Below are positions 26,715 through 35,909 of a stretch of DNA of 64,000 nucleotides, in pieces. Source of the DNA: Deltaproteobacteria bacterium (GTDB lineage Bacteria > Desulfobacterota > Syntrophia > Syntrophales > UBA2210). Every line of letters begins with the position of its first letter. Within the stretch, counting starts at the first letter, position 1. The stretch is from contig JAFDAI010000005.1 in the NCBI GenBank assembly GCA_019313905.1, positions 41,520 through 105,519 on the forward strand. Direction: 5' to 3'. The notes under the pieces were generated by a model. The model worked only from the letters and a program-made list of their open reading frames with translations. It was not told where the DNA came from and did not search any database. Position numbers and translations under genes: made by a program.

Positions 26715-27344
26715 TTACCGGGCCTTGCCGCCGGCCCATTTCAGTTCCATCTTTCCAAGTACACCCGTGAAAACAAGCTCCGACCCGTCTTCCGCCACCG
26801 TATCACTCTTGTCTGAAGACGGGGATTTGGGAAATTTCACGCTGTAGAATTTTCCATAAGGCTTCACATAGGGGAAAAATTTTGTAACAAGGGGTGTGCT
26901 GTCGATCTCTCTTATATCCAGAGGTTCCAGCCTCTTTCCTCCTTCACCGGAGGAAAATACCCTCCAGACGGAATCAGGCTTCGAGAAATCGTTGGATTCC
27001 CTGTCAGGGATATACGCGTAAAACAGAAATTCCCTGAGATCAGACGACGTATCAGACAATATGTCTCTCCTTTGCTCTTTATCCGCGGCGGTCAAGAGAT
27101 AGAGCCTGGAGTATTCCGACAGGTACGCATCCATAAATTCTCTGCTCTTCCACGTAGCGACAATGCGAATACTTGTCTCAAATTCACAATATACCGTCTT
27201 TTCTCTCGTGTACTTGTTTAGTGTATCGAAATATTCCCCTGAAATGGTATCGTCCCCCGCAATTTCAATATACTCCTTTACGTGACTGCATCCAAAGATT
27301 CCCACCAGGAAAAACATTATCAAGACTATCCTAAGTGTTTTCAT
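26715..27344 (-). CDS. Putative lipoprotein of unknown function
   Basis: Signal peptide MKTLRIVLIMFFLVGIFGC ends in a lipobox (GIFGC), so the mature protein should be lipid-anchored. I do not recognise the family. The 190-residue mature part is mixed alpha/beta with many charged residues and a block FYAYIPDRESNDFSKPDSVWRV (in part). The ATG at 27344 follows GGAGGAGAAG and overlaps the end of purB by 14 bases, so it is in the purB operon. An upstream in-frame start (27368) would ruin the signal peptide. Confidence 0.7.
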   Translation of the reverse strand: MKTLRIVLIMFFLVGIFGCSHVKEYIEIAGDDTISGEYFDTLNKYTREKTVYCEFETSIRIVATWKSREFMDAYLSEYSRLYLLTAADKEQRRDILSDTSSDLREFLFYAYIPDRESNDFSKPDSVWRVFSSGEGGKRLEPLDIREIDSTPLVTKFFPYVKPYGKFYSVKFPKSPSSDKSDTVAEDGSELVFTGVLGKMELKWAGGKAR

Positions 27345-28641
27345 CTTCTCCTCCAAACACCCTGTCAAATATAAAATCTATATGGCCAAGAAAATTTTCC
27401 AGCCTGAACACATTATCGATCTCTTCCCCGCTCAGGTACGACATAACCTGTTCATCTTCAAGGAGCAGTTGCTTGAAGTCCAGATCTTCGTTCCACGATT
27501 TCATGGCGCTTCTCTGGACAATCGCATAGGAATCTTCCCTCGACATTCCTTTTTCAATAAATTTCAACAACACCATCTGCGAAAACACCAAACCCCTGGT
27601 CATATTCAGATTGGCTATCATCCTTTCTGGATACACAAGAAGGTTCTTCGTGAGACCGGTGAACCTGCTCAGCATGAAATCGAGGAGTATCGTAGCATCA
27701 GGAGCGATAACCCTTTCAACGGAAGAATGGCTTATATCCCGTTCATGCCAGAGGGCCACATCTTCCATGGACGCAAGCGCGTATGATCTCATAAGTCTTG
27801 CAAGACCGGAAAGGTTCTCTGAAAGCACAGGGTTCCGCTTGTGGGGCATTGCCGAAGACCCCTTCTGGCCGGAAGAGAAAAACTCCTCTGCCTCTCTGAC
27901 TTCTGTTTTCTGAAGATGTCTTATCTCTGTGGAAAATTTTTCAATGGAAGAAGCTGTTATGGCAAGGGTCGAGAAATATTCGGCGTGTCTGTCCCGCTGG
28001 ACAATCTGCGTGGATATGGGTGCAGGTTTCAGTCCCAGTTTCATGCATACATATTCTTCGACACCTGGATCAATAAAGGAGAAGGTGCCGACAGCCCCAG
28101 CTATTTTCCCGCAGCTGATCGTTTTTTTTGCGCTGATTAACCGTGTTCTGTTCCTTTTCATCTCCTGGTACCAGAGGGCCATCTTGAGACCGAAGGTGAC
28201 CGGCTCCGCATGCACTCCGTGTGATCTTCCAATCATAATGGCGTCTTTATATTCAAACGCCCTGTCTTTCAAAACAACCAGCAGCTCATCCAGGTCCGCG
28301 ATAAGCAGCTCCGACGCCTCTTTCAAGAGAACGGCAAGGGATGTATCCAGGATATCGGAAGAAGTAAGCCCCATATGTATGTACCTCGCGTCCTCCCCCA
28401 CCCTTTCCGAAACAGAGGTAAGGAAAGCGATTACATCGTGTTTAACGGTTTTCTCAATTTCGTCGATTCTCTGCACATCAAAACCGGCCTTTTTCTTAAT
28501 ATTATCCAATGATTCGGCTGGTATTTTCCCCCTTACGGCAAGGGCCTCGCACGCGAGAATTTCTATGTCCAGCCATTTCCTGAACCGGTTTTCAGGGCTC
28601 CATATATAGGTCATTTCGTCTCTTGAATATCTTGGAATCAA
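27331..28641 (-). CDS. purB: Adenylosuccinate lyase
   Basis: Fumarase/aspartase superfamily enzyme that cleaves adenylosuccinate to AMP and SAICAR to AICAR in purine synthesis. Landmarks: MGLTSSDILDTS, GRSHGVHAEPVTFG with the catalytic His, and the signature GSSAMPHKRNP. I set the start at the TTG at 28641, which gives the family's usual MIPRYSRDEM opening and has GGAGG nine bases upstream; an ATG at 28689 would add 16 unrelated residues. 436 residues, normal length. No other purine genes are near. Confidence 0.92.
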   Translation of the reverse strand: MIPRYSRDEMTYIWSPENRFRKWLDIEILACEALAVRGKIPAESLDNIKKKAGFDVQRIDEIEKTVKHDVIAFLTSVSERVGEDARYIHMGLTSSDILDTSLAVLLKEASELLIADLDELLVVLKDRAFEYKDAIMIGRSHGVHAEPVTFGLKMALWYQEMKRNRTRLISAKKTISCGKIAGAVGTFSFIDPGVEEYVCMKLGLKPAPISTQIVQRDRHAEYFSTLAITASSIEKFSTEIRHLQKTEVREAEEFFSSGQKGSSAMPHKRNPVLSENLSGLARLMRSYALASMEDVALWHERDISHSSVERVIAPDATILLDFMLSRFTGLTKNLLVYPERMIANLNMTRGLVFSQMVLLKFIEKGMSREDSYAIVQRSAMKSWNEDLDFKQLLLEDEQVMSYLSGEEIDNVFRLENFLGHIDFIFDRVFGGEDENT

Positions 28642-29002
28642 TTTTGTTTTCCTCCAGTTAATTGCGTTAGAATCTTTGTAGCCATTCACGATTCCCTTAT
28701 TATTACGAGCTACACGGGCTAGTCAAGCTTTTTAGACATATAATCACCTCTTGGTGCCTATCTCTTTCACCATACACCGGATTTGACATTGCGTGTAACG
28801 TATGATAGCCATCTAAGGCATATATATGAAAAATGCCTGACATCAAAAACCTATACGCACAATCAATCAGCCCATTCTACCTGAAAACGCCGGTGAAAAA
28901 TTCCATCCCTGGTTAGTGGTGTGGAATAGCCGGATCGCGGTAAGAGTTCCGCCAACACTCTGGAACAGAGATTAGCAGTCCAGAGAACAAAGAGGCCTCC
29001 AA
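28642..29002. other. Divergent intergenic region between purB and the osmoprotectant operon
   Basis: About 360 bases. A small inverted repeat AGGCAT / ATGCCT (28816-28821, 28833-28838) is visible. A TTGACA occurs at 28784-28789 but no well-spaced -10 accompanies it. No gene is recognised; the long minus-strand frame that reaches into this region is antisense to the transporter gene. Confidence 0.5.
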
Positions 29003-30151
29003 ATGATAACTTATGATTCTATAACAAAAATATTCGGTACGGGGAAAGACACCGTAACCGCCCTTGATAACGTAAGCTTCACCATGCCGAAGGGCGAAGT
29101 AGTGGTGTTTCTCGGCCCCTCGGGATGCGGCAAGACGACAACACTGCGTCTTACCAACAGACTGGAGACACTCACACGAGGGAACATAACCATAGAAGAT
29201 CAGAACATCATGGACATCGATATCGTACAACTCAGGCAGCGCCTGGGATATGTGATTCAGGCCATCGGACTCTTCCCGAACAAAACCATAGCCGAAAACA
29301 TCGCTGTTGTCCCCAAACTTCTGGGGTGGGACAAAGAACGTATCAGCAGGCGCATTGATGATTTGCTTCAAATGAATAACCTGGAACCTGAATTGTACAG
29401 AGAGCGTTACCCCGCCGAGCTCTCCGGCGGCCAGCAACAGCGAGTGGGAGTGGCCAGGGGACTTGCCGCAGACCCCGATATACTTCTCATGGATGAGCCC
29501 TTCGGCGCTATAGACCCCATAAACAGGGAAGAGATTCAAAATGAGTTCCTCAAGCTTCAGGCAAACCTGAAAAAAACCGTGGCCTTTGTCTCTCATGACA
29601 TACACGAAGCGATAAAGATGGGCGATCGCGTTGCCATCTTCGACAAGGGACGTTTGATACAGTACGATACACCCGAAGTCATTCTGACGCAGCCCAAAAA
29701 CAAATTCGTCGCCGACTTCGTAGGTTCCGACAGGGCCCTGAAAGTCCTCGGACTCATGCGGGTAAGTGATGTTATCAACCGGAAACCGAAAAATATCATC
29801 CAGGGGACCGACCGTTCCCAGGAAGCATTAAATTTTTTAGACGCAAAGGGATTTCGCTACGGTATAGTGATCGAACGAAACAGGCCAATAGGTCATGTCA
29901 CGCAGAAATCTCTCAAGTATGAAGAAGGACCGGTAGGGGACGTGGTGGAACGATATCCCCTGTTCCTGAGGGAAAAAACCTCGCTCCGGGATGTCCTCTC
30001 TTTTATGCTCATGCATGATGCCGGAACCTTTTGTGTAGTGGACGAGGATAAAAATTTTGTCGGCACGGTAACCTACAACGACATACAAAAAGCGGTAAAA
30101 GAAAGTTACGCCGATGAAGCGGAATCTGGCGAAAATGAGGTATCGGCATGA
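29003..30151 (+). CDS. Osmoprotectant ABC transporter ATPase with CBS domains (OpuCA-like)
   Basis: Residues 1-240 form the ABC ATPase: Walker A GPSGCGKTT, signature LSGGQQQRVGVARGLA, Walker B ILLMDEPFGAID. The C-terminal 130 residues carry two CBS motifs (RYGIVIERNRPIGHVTQ and GTFCVVDEDKNFVGTVTYNDI), which in OpuA sense ionic strength. Energises import of glycine betaine, choline or a related quaternary amine. First gene of a four-gene operon; it overlaps the next by four bases. Confidence 0.92.
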   Translation: MITYDSITKIFGTGKDTVTALDNVSFTMPKGEVVVFLGPSGCGKTTTLRLTNRLETLTRGNITIEDQNIMDIDIVQLRQRLGYVIQAIGLFPNKTIAENIAVVPKLLGWDKERISRRIDDLLQMNNLEPELYRERYPAELSGGQQQRVGVARGLAADPDILLMDEPFGAIDPINREEIQNEFLKLQANLKKTVAFVSHDIHEAIKMGDRVAIFDKGRLIQYDTPEVILTQPKNKFVADFVGSDRALKVLGLMRVSDVINRKPKNIIQGTDRSQEALNFLDAKGFRYGIVIERNRPIGHVTQKSLKYEEGPVGDVVERYPLFLREKTSLRDVLSFMLMHDAGTFCVVDEDKNFVGTVTYNDIQKAVKESYADEAESGENEVSA

Positions 30152-30816
30152 GTACGCTACGATTTATGGTGGATAACTTTGACGAGGTTATGTATCTCTC
30201 TTGGGAGCATGTATGGATTGTGGGGGTAGCGCTCCTTATAGCCACACCCATCGGCATACTTCTGGGTATCGTCATTACGAGACACGAGCAGTTTGCTTCC
30301 AGGGTCTTGAACGGCGCCAACATACTCATGACCGTACCTTCCATTGCCCTCTTCGGGCTGATGCTTCCTGTCCTTTCGATAGTCAATATGGGGTTGGGAA
30401 AAGTTCCGGCTGTTATAGCCCTGGTTCTTTACAGCCAGCTCCCTATAATCAGAAATACATATACGGCCATAAAAAATGTTCCTCCTTCCCTGGTGGACGC
30501 AGGCAGAGGCATGGGCATGGATAAGTGGAAGCTCCTGCGAGAATTGGAGATACCACTGGCCACACCCGTCATCATTGCGGGACTGAGAACGGCTGCCGTC
30601 ATGAATATTGGAATTGCCGCCATCGCTACCTACATAGGGGCAGGAGGACTGGGTGTATACATCCAGCAGGGTATTGCCCGTGTATATCCGGAAATGATAA
30701 TGAGCGGCGCCATACTTGTTTCCCTTCTGGCCATAATCGTTGACGGTGGGATGGCCATACTGGAAAGGATCGCAACGCCCGAAGGCATCAAGGTCCAAAG
30801 GAAGCTCGCGCGATGA
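30148..30816 (+). CDS. Osmoprotectant ABC transporter permease 1 (OpuCB-like)
   Basis: 222 residues, five to six membrane spans of the BPD_transp_1 type. The cytoplasmic EAA loop reads DAGRGMGMDKWKLLRELEIPLATPVI and docks on the ATPase. ATGA overlap with the ATPase gene and four-base overlap with the next permease indicate tight coupling. Forms the membrane channel with the second permease. Confidence 0.9.
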   Translation: MSTLRFMVDNFDEVMYLSWEHVWIVGVALLIATPIGILLGIVITRHEQFASRVLNGANILMTVPSIALFGLMLPVLSIVNMGLGKVPAVIALVLYSQLPIIRNTYTAIKNVPPSLVDAGRGMGMDKWKLLRELEIPLATPVIIAGLRTAAVMNIGIAAIATYIGAGGLGVYIQQGIARVYPEMIMSGAILVSLLAIIVDGGMAILERIATPEGIKVQRKLAR

Positions 30817-31544
30817 AAAGACTATTGGGAAAACTGTACCGAGTTATACTGGCGGTTGCAATACTTGCCGCAGGTGTGGTGGCCGAACGAACGGGTCTAA
30901 TCGAATACCTCTCTGATCCATACGAATATCCGGTTATCATGGAATTGTTCATGCAGCACCTGTACATGGTGACGTTAAGCATGATCTTTGCCACGATTAT
31001 AGGAATAACAGCGGGCATTTTGCTTACCAGACAGCGATTTCGCAGATACGCCGGGATCTGCATGTATATCATCGGACTGGGACAGACTATTCCCTCTCTT
31101 GCCGTTCTCGCGCTGGCCATGAGTTTTCTGGGTATCGGCACAAAACCGGCGGTATTCGCGCTTACTATCTATTCCATACTCCCCATCGCGAGAAATACAC
31201 TTGCCGGAATCACCGCGGTACCCCCGGAACTGATAGACGCCGGAAAAGGCATGGGAATGCCTCCTATCAGGATTCTTATGGAGGTGGAGATACCGAATGC
31301 CATGAAGGTGATTCTCACAGGATTCAGGGTGGCTCTGGTAATCAATATCGGCACAGCCGCGCTCGCGTATGTCATCGGGGCCGGAGGCCTGGGAGACCTG
31401 ATATTCACAGGAATCAGCCTTATGCAGACAGACAAGTTACTGGCCGGAGCTGTTCCGGTGACACTGCTGGCCCTTTTTGCTGATTTTCTGTCTGAGTTAT
31501 TAGGGATAGCCCTGGTTTCAAGAGGGCTGCGTCTTTCTGAGTAG
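30813..31544 (+). CDS. Osmoprotectant ABC transporter permease 2 (OpuCD-like)
   Basis: 243 residues, about six spans. EAA loop DAGKGMGMPPIRILMEVEIP, closely similar to that of permease 1, so the two arose by duplication. An additional N-terminal span precedes the core. Encoded directly after permease 1 and 137 bases ahead of the binding-protein gene. Confidence 0.9.
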   Translation: MKRLLGKLYRVILAVAILAAGVVAERTGLIEYLSDPYEYPVIMELFMQHLYMVTLSMIFATIIGITAGILLTRQRFRRYAGICMYIIGLGQTIPSLAVLALAMSFLGIGTKPAVFALTIYSILPIARNTLAGITAVPPELIDAGKGMGMPPIRILMEVEIPNAMKVILTGFRVALVINIGTAALAYVIGAGGLGDLIFTGISLMQTDKLLAGAVPVTLLALFADFLSELLGIALVSRGLRLSE

Positions 31545-31681
31545 GAAAAGTGTGCGGTTTTGACTTTCCCATTAGCGTTTAACCCGGGATTTGAGCAAAA
31601 ACAGTTCAACTTATTTTTTATCAAATCCTTAAACATTAAAACTCTCTGGCATTCAGTCAAGAGACAAACAGGAGGTATGAC

Positions 31682-32593
31682 ATGAAAAAGATATTTAAAC
31701 TTGTTCTTCCGGCAATACTTATTTCGGCGCTCCTTTTTCCGGGCAATGTCTTTGCTGAGAAAAAAACCGTGGTAGTGGGCGGCAAGAATTTTACGGAACA
31801 ACTCCTGCTTCCGGAACTGGCAGGCATCCTTCTCGAACAGGCGGGATTCGATGTTACACTGAAAACGGGCGTAGGCTCGGTAATAGCCAGAAAATCTCTG
31901 GAGAATGCCCAGTTTGATCTATATTACGAGTATACGGGCACGGCATATACCCTGTATTACAAGCAGAAGGATAAAAAAATCATGACTGTCCCCGAGAAGG
32001 TCTATGACTGGGTCAAAAAAGCCGACTCCGAAGAAGGTCTTGTCTGGCTTGACCCCGTCAAGTTCAACAATACCTATACCCTGATGATGAGGAAGGCGGA
32101 AGCGAAAAAACTCGGGATTAAGACCATCTCCGATCTGGGGGTCTACGTCAGTAAAAATCCGGATAATCTCATATTTGCCCTGGACTCGGAATTCTGGGAA
32201 CGTCCTGACGGATTTAAAGGAATCATGAAAACCTATAAATTCAACCTGCCCTTCAAACAGGTCAAAAAGATGTCTGTGGGTCTTACCTATCAGGCGTTAA
32301 AGAAAGGACTGGTCAATTCCGCAATGGGTTTCGCAACCGACGGCAGAATCGCGGCCTTCGGCTTTGTAAATCTTGTGGACGACAAATTCTTTTTCCCCGT
32401 CTATAATCCTGTGCCGGTCGTTCGCAAGGATCTCCTCGATAAATATCCCGAAATCAAAAACATATTAAAACCGATCGCGGACAATCTGACGACGGAAGAG
32501 ATGCAGCAGTTAAACAAGGCTGTGGATGTAGACCATAAGCAGGTTCATGATGTGGCCATGGATTGGCTGAAGAGCAAAAATCTGATCAAATAG
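31682..32593 (+). CDS. Osmoprotectant-binding periplasmic protein (OpuAC/OpuCC family)
   Basis: Sec signal peptide (about 1-25, ending NVFAEKK), then an OpuAC substrate-binding fold beginning KTVVVGGKNFTEQLLLPEL. There is no lipobox, so it should be a free periplasmic protein, fitting a Gram-negative host. The strong AGGAGG lies seven bases before the ATG. The order ATPase, permease, permease, binding protein is a common OpuC/YehZYXW variant. Ligand inferred as a quaternary amine. Confidence 0.9.
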   Translation: MKKIFKLVLPAILISALLFPGNVFAEKKTVVVGGKNFTEQLLLPELAGILLEQAGFDVTLKTGVGSVIARKSLENAQFDLYYEYTGTAYTLYYKQKDKKIMTVPEKVYDWVKKADSEEGLVWLDPVKFNNTYTLMMRKAEAKKLGIKTISDLGVYVSKNPDNLIFALDSEFWERPDGFKGIMKTYKFNLPFKQVKKMSVGLTYQALKKGLVNSAMGFATDGRIAAFGFVNLVDDKFFFPVYNPVPVVRKDLLDKYPEIKNILKPIADNLTTEEMQQLNKAVDVDHKQVHDVAMDWLKSKNLIK

Positions 32594-32613
32594 AATCAAC
32601 CCGCAAATCTTCG

Positions 32614-32642
32614 AAAGGGGAAAGGAAAGTCCTTTCCCCTTT
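32614..32642 (+). terminator. Rho-independent terminator of the osmoprotectant operon
   Basis: Arms AAAGGGGAAAGG (32614-32625) and CCTTTCCCCTTT (32631-32642) pair perfectly around a 5-base loop, followed by pyrimidine-rich sequence. Twenty bases after the binding-protein stop. Confidence 0.75.
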
Positions 32643-32755
32643 CTCCTTTCCCACGATCCGCAGAAGCATCAAACGTTCTCATATTTTTTTATCGAAGGAA
32701 ATGCTCTGGTTTCAACACCTTTTTTCATGATGTAACATCCTGCGAAAAATTTCTC

Positions 32756-32784
32756 TTGACAACATATAGTATTAATACTACCAT
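32756..32784 (+). promoter_or_regulatory. Sigma-70 promoter of nrdDG
   Basis: TTGACA (32756-32761), 17-base spacer, TACCAT (32779-32784). The -35 lies in NrdR box 1 and the -10 just before box 2, so a bound repressor would block polymerase. Confidence 0.55.
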
Positions 32785-32804
32785 GTGACCACAATATGTT
32801 GTGT
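32757..32804 (+). promoter_or_regulatory. Tandem NrdR operator
   Basis: Box 2 (32789-32804) reads CCACAATATGTTGTGT and matches the NrdR consensus ACACWATATMTWGTGT at 14 of 16 positions. Box 1 (32757-32772), TGACAACATATAGTAT, matches at 12. Their centres are 32 bases apart, three helical turns, which is the spacing known for paired NrdR boxes. NrdR is the ATP/dATP-sensing repressor of ribonucleotide reductase genes. Confidence 0.8.
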
Positions 32805-32833
32805 TTATACAACAGAGAACGGAGGGATAATCC

Positions 32834-34918
32834 ATGCGCAACAAGATAAGGAAGAGAGACGGACGTCTGGCCAAGTTCGATGCAGCAAAAATCACTAATG
32901 CTATCGCAAAGGCGGGAATGGCAACCGATGAATTCGGCGAAAGAGAAGCGAAAAAGCTTACAATAAAGGTACTGAACCTGGCTGAGAAGCTCTTCGACAA
33001 TAAGATTATGACCGTTGAAGAGATACAGGATATAGTTGAAGAGGTGCTCCTTGGCTCTTCATACCGCAAGACCGCCAAGGCATATATCATATACAGAGAT
33101 CAACACGCGAGACTGAGAGAAATTGCCAACAAAATGGAGGTTGATCTTGTAGACCAGTACCTGAAAAAGCTTGACTGGAAGATAAATGAAAACAGCAATA
33201 TGGATTATTCTCTCCAGGGGTTGAACAACTATCTCTCCTCCGAAGTAAGTAAGGTCTACTGGTTAAACAAGATATATCCCGATGAAATTAAAAACGCCCA
33301 GATGAATGGAGATTTTCATATTCATGATCTCAGCATTCTCTCCGTCTATTGTGTGGGGTGGGATCTGCATGACCTCCTGATAGAAGGCTTCCAGGGGGCT
33401 TCCGGAAAAGTGGAAAGCAAACCCGCAAAGCATCTCCGCAGCGCCCTTGGACAGGTAGTCAATTTCTTCTATACCCTGCAGGGAGAAGCAGCAGGCGCGC
33501 AGGCCTTCTCAAATTTCGATACACTTCTCGCACCCTTTATAAGATACGACAACCTCGGGTTTAAAGAAGTAAAACAGGCTCTTCAGGAATTTATCTTCAA
33601 TATAAATGTTCCAACACGTGTCGGGTTCCAGACACCCTTTACTAATGTCACACTGGATGTAAAGGTACCGAAGTACTATGCCGATCAAGGCGTCATTATC
33701 GGGGGAGAACCACAGAATGAAACATACAAAGAGTTCCAGAAAGAGATGGCCACTTTCAACAAGGCCTTCCTCCAGGTAATGGCTGAAGGAGATGCCAAGG
33801 GGCGCGTCTTTACCTTCCCGATTCCCACATATAACATCACTAAGGATTTCGACTGGGACAATCCCGATCTTGAATATTTATGGGAAATGACGGCAAAATA
33901 CGGAGTGCCCTACTTTTCAAATTTCGTCAATTCCGACATGAATCCGGAAGATGCAAGGAGCATGTGCTGCAGGCTGAGGATAGACAACAGAGAACTTGAG
34001 AAAAGAGGAGGCGGTCTCTTCGGATCCAATCCCCTGACCGGTTCCATCGGTGTAATAACAATCAACATGCCGAGAATCGGATATCTTTCAAAAACGGAAG
34101 ATGAATTTGTCAAACAGGTGGACCATCTTATGCTCCTGGCAAAGGAAAGTCTGGAGATAAAAAGGAAGGTACTCGAAAAATTCACCGACAGGGATCTGTA
34201 TCCCTACACAAAATACTATCTCAGAGATGTGAAAAAACGTTTCGGGGAATACTGGAAAAACCACTTTTCCACTATAGGTCTCGTGGGAATGAATGAAGCG
34301 TGTCTCAATCTCATAGGAAAGGATATAGCCGATCCCGAAGGACAGAAATTCACAGAAAGAATACTCGATTTCATGAGGGACAGGCTGCTTGAATTCCAGG
34401 AGGAAACCGGGAATAACTACAACCTTGAAGCAACTCCAGCAGAGGGAACATCGTACAGCCTCGCCAGAAAAGATAAAGAGAAATACCCCGATATCATCTG
34501 CGCCACCAAAAACGGAGACAGCAATGCGGAGATGTTCTATACCAACTCTACCCAGCTTCCCGTAAATTTCACCGATGACATTTTCGAAGCACTGGATCTC
34601 CAGGATGAGATTCAGACCAGATATACAGGGGGAACGGTTTTCCATATCTACGCAGGTGAACGTATTGAGGATCCTTCTGCAGTAAAGGTGCTGGTGCGCA
34701 GAGTCTGTGACAAATACCACCTTCCCTACTTCACCTTTTCCCCCACTTTCAGCGTGTGTCCGAATCACGGCTATCTCAATGGGGAACAGTATACATGCCC
34801 GACATGTGAGGCGCCCTGTGAAGTCTTTTCCCGCGTGGTCGGTTATCTGCGTCCGGTAAAACAGTGGAACAAGGGAAAGCAGGAAGAGTTCAAGACCAGA
34901 AAGACGTTTCAGGTGTAA
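32834..34918 (+). CDS. nrdD: Anaerobic (class III) ribonucleoside-triphosphate reductase
   Basis: Residues 1-90 are an ATP-cone (RKRDGRLAKFDAAKI), the allosteric site. The glycyl-radical enzyme follows: the reactive cysteines in LSVYCVGWDL and ARSMCCRLRIDN; a C-terminal zinc site (CPNHGYLNGEQYTCPTC); and the radical glycine in RVVGYLRP. It reduces NTPs to dNTPs under strict anoxia. GGAGG precedes the ATG. The activase gene follows four bases later. Its presence argues for anaerobic growth. Confidence 0.95.
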   Translation: MRNKIRKRDGRLAKFDAAKITNAIAKAGMATDEFGEREAKKLTIKVLNLAEKLFDNKIMTVEEIQDIVEEVLLGSSYRKTAKAYIIYRDQHARLREIANKMEVDLVDQYLKKLDWKINENSNMDYSLQGLNNYLSSEVSKVYWLNKIYPDEIKNAQMNGDFHIHDLSILSVYCVGWDLHDLLIEGFQGASGKVESKPAKHLRSALGQVVNFFYTLQGEAAGAQAFSNFDTLLAPFIRYDNLGFKEVKQALQEFIFNINVPTRVGFQTPFTNVTLDVKVPKYYADQGVIIGGEPQNETYKEFQKEMATFNKAFLQVMAEGDAKGRVFTFPIPTYNITKDFDWDNPDLEYLWEMTAKYGVPYFSNFVNSDMNPEDARSMCCRLRIDNRELEKRGGGLFGSNPLTGSIGVITINMPRIGYLSKTEDEFVKQVDHLMLLAKESLEIKRKVLEKFTDRDLYPYTKYYLRDVKKRFGEYWKNHFSTIGLVGMNEACLNLIGKDIADPEGQKFTERILDFMRDRLLEFQEETGNNYNLEATPAEGTSYSLARKDKEKYPDIICATKNGDSNAEMFYTNSTQLPVNFTDDIFEALDLQDEIQTRYTGGTVFHIYAGERIEDPSAVKVLVRRVCDKYHLPYFTFSPTFSVCPNHGYLNGEQYTCPTCEAPCEVFSRVVGYLRPVKQWNKGKQEEFKTRKTFQV

Positions 34919-34922
34919 TCAG

Positions 34923-35612
34923 GTGAAGATTGGAGATATACAAAGGTTCTCTTTGATTGATTATCCAGGTAGAATATGTGCCACTCTATTCACGCAGGGA
35001 TGTAATTTCAGGTGCCCGTACTGTCATAATCCGGAACTTGTGATACCCTCTCTGTACGGGGAAGTTATGGCGGATGATGAAATCTTCAGCTTTCTCGAGA
35101 AACGAAGGGGTAAGCTTGACGCCGTAAACATCACCGGGGGAGAACCCACATTACAACCCGATCTTATTGAATTTATAGGACGAATAAGATCGATGGGCTA
35201 TATGGTCAAAATTGATACAAATGGATCGTTTCCAGAGGTCCTGAGGGAACTGATCGATGGTAAGCTCTTGGATTATATGGCTATGGACGTCAAGGCACCC
35301 CTCGAAAAATATGAAGAAGTTACCGGATCCTCCATAGCTCCTGAAAATATCGCGGAGAGTATAAAGCTGATAATGAACTCCGGCATCGATTATGAATTTC
35401 GGACAACCATAGTAAAATCCCTTCTGACAGAGAGAGATATAGAGAAGATAGGAATTCTTATAGGTGGGGCCAGATGCCATGTGCTGCAAAAATTTGTGCC
35501 CTCAAAGACCCTGGACCCAGGGTTCATGAACGAAAGCATCCACACCGACAATGAAATCTACAACATGAAAGAAAAACTGGAAAGACTGGTGCAATTTGTC
35601 ATCATTCGTTAG
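34923..35612 (+). CDS. nrdG: Anaerobic ribonucleotide reductase activating protein (radical SAM)
   Basis: Radical SAM activase that makes the glycyl radical on NrdD. The iron-sulfur motif is CNFRCPYCH (CxxxCxxC), preceded by IDYPGRICATLFTQG; the SAM-binding NITGGEPTLQP follows. 229 residues puts it in the longer, NrdG2/YjjW-like group rather than the 155-residue E. coli type. GTG start; translation is probably coupled to nrdD (four-base gap). Confidence 0.9.
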   Translation: MKIGDIQRFSLIDYPGRICATLFTQGCNFRCPYCHNPELVIPSLYGEVMADDEIFSFLEKRRGKLDAVNITGGEPTLQPDLIEFIGRIRSMGYMVKIDTNGSFPEVLRELIDGKLLDYMAMDVKAPLEKYEEVTGSSIAPENIAESIKLIMNSGIDYEFRTTIVKSLLTERDIEKIGILIGGARCHVLQKFVPSKTLDPGFMNESIHTDNEIYNMKEKLERLVQFVIIR

Positions 35613-35763
35613 AATCCGCTAAGATCTTCCTTACATCTTGTGATTGCCTGATTATTGATATATATAGCACAGGAGCCACTGATCTCTTGAGATCCTCTGT
35701 TTTCAGCACCTGCGTTTTCTGTGCGAATGTTGACACTGGATCAAAAATAGAAACAAAAAGATA

Positions 35764-35844
35764 ATCACGAAAGAACGAAATATAAGAGAATAGAAACAAA
35801 AATAGTGTTTCTTCGTGTTTTCCCAGTTTTTGTGCTTTCGTGAT
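35764..35844. repeat. Palindromic AT-rich intergenic element
   Basis: Arms ATCACGAAAG (35764-35773) and CTTTCGTGAT (35835-35844) are perfect inverted copies; inside lie partial copies of the same TTCGTG theme (around 35811). A TTTTCGTGATAAT fragment recurs at 50601-50613. The rest of 35613-35909 shows no gene. Confidence 0.55.
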
Positions 35845-35909
35845 ATGATTTTATAAAATAATTGAATTGTGGCTTCACCACTTTAAATTAAGGACAGAAT
35901 ATTTCTCAA

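Noticed and set aside
28913..29605. Minus-strand frame of 230 codons
   Set aside because: It is antisense to the clearly conserved ABC ATPase gene and has no recognisable domain.
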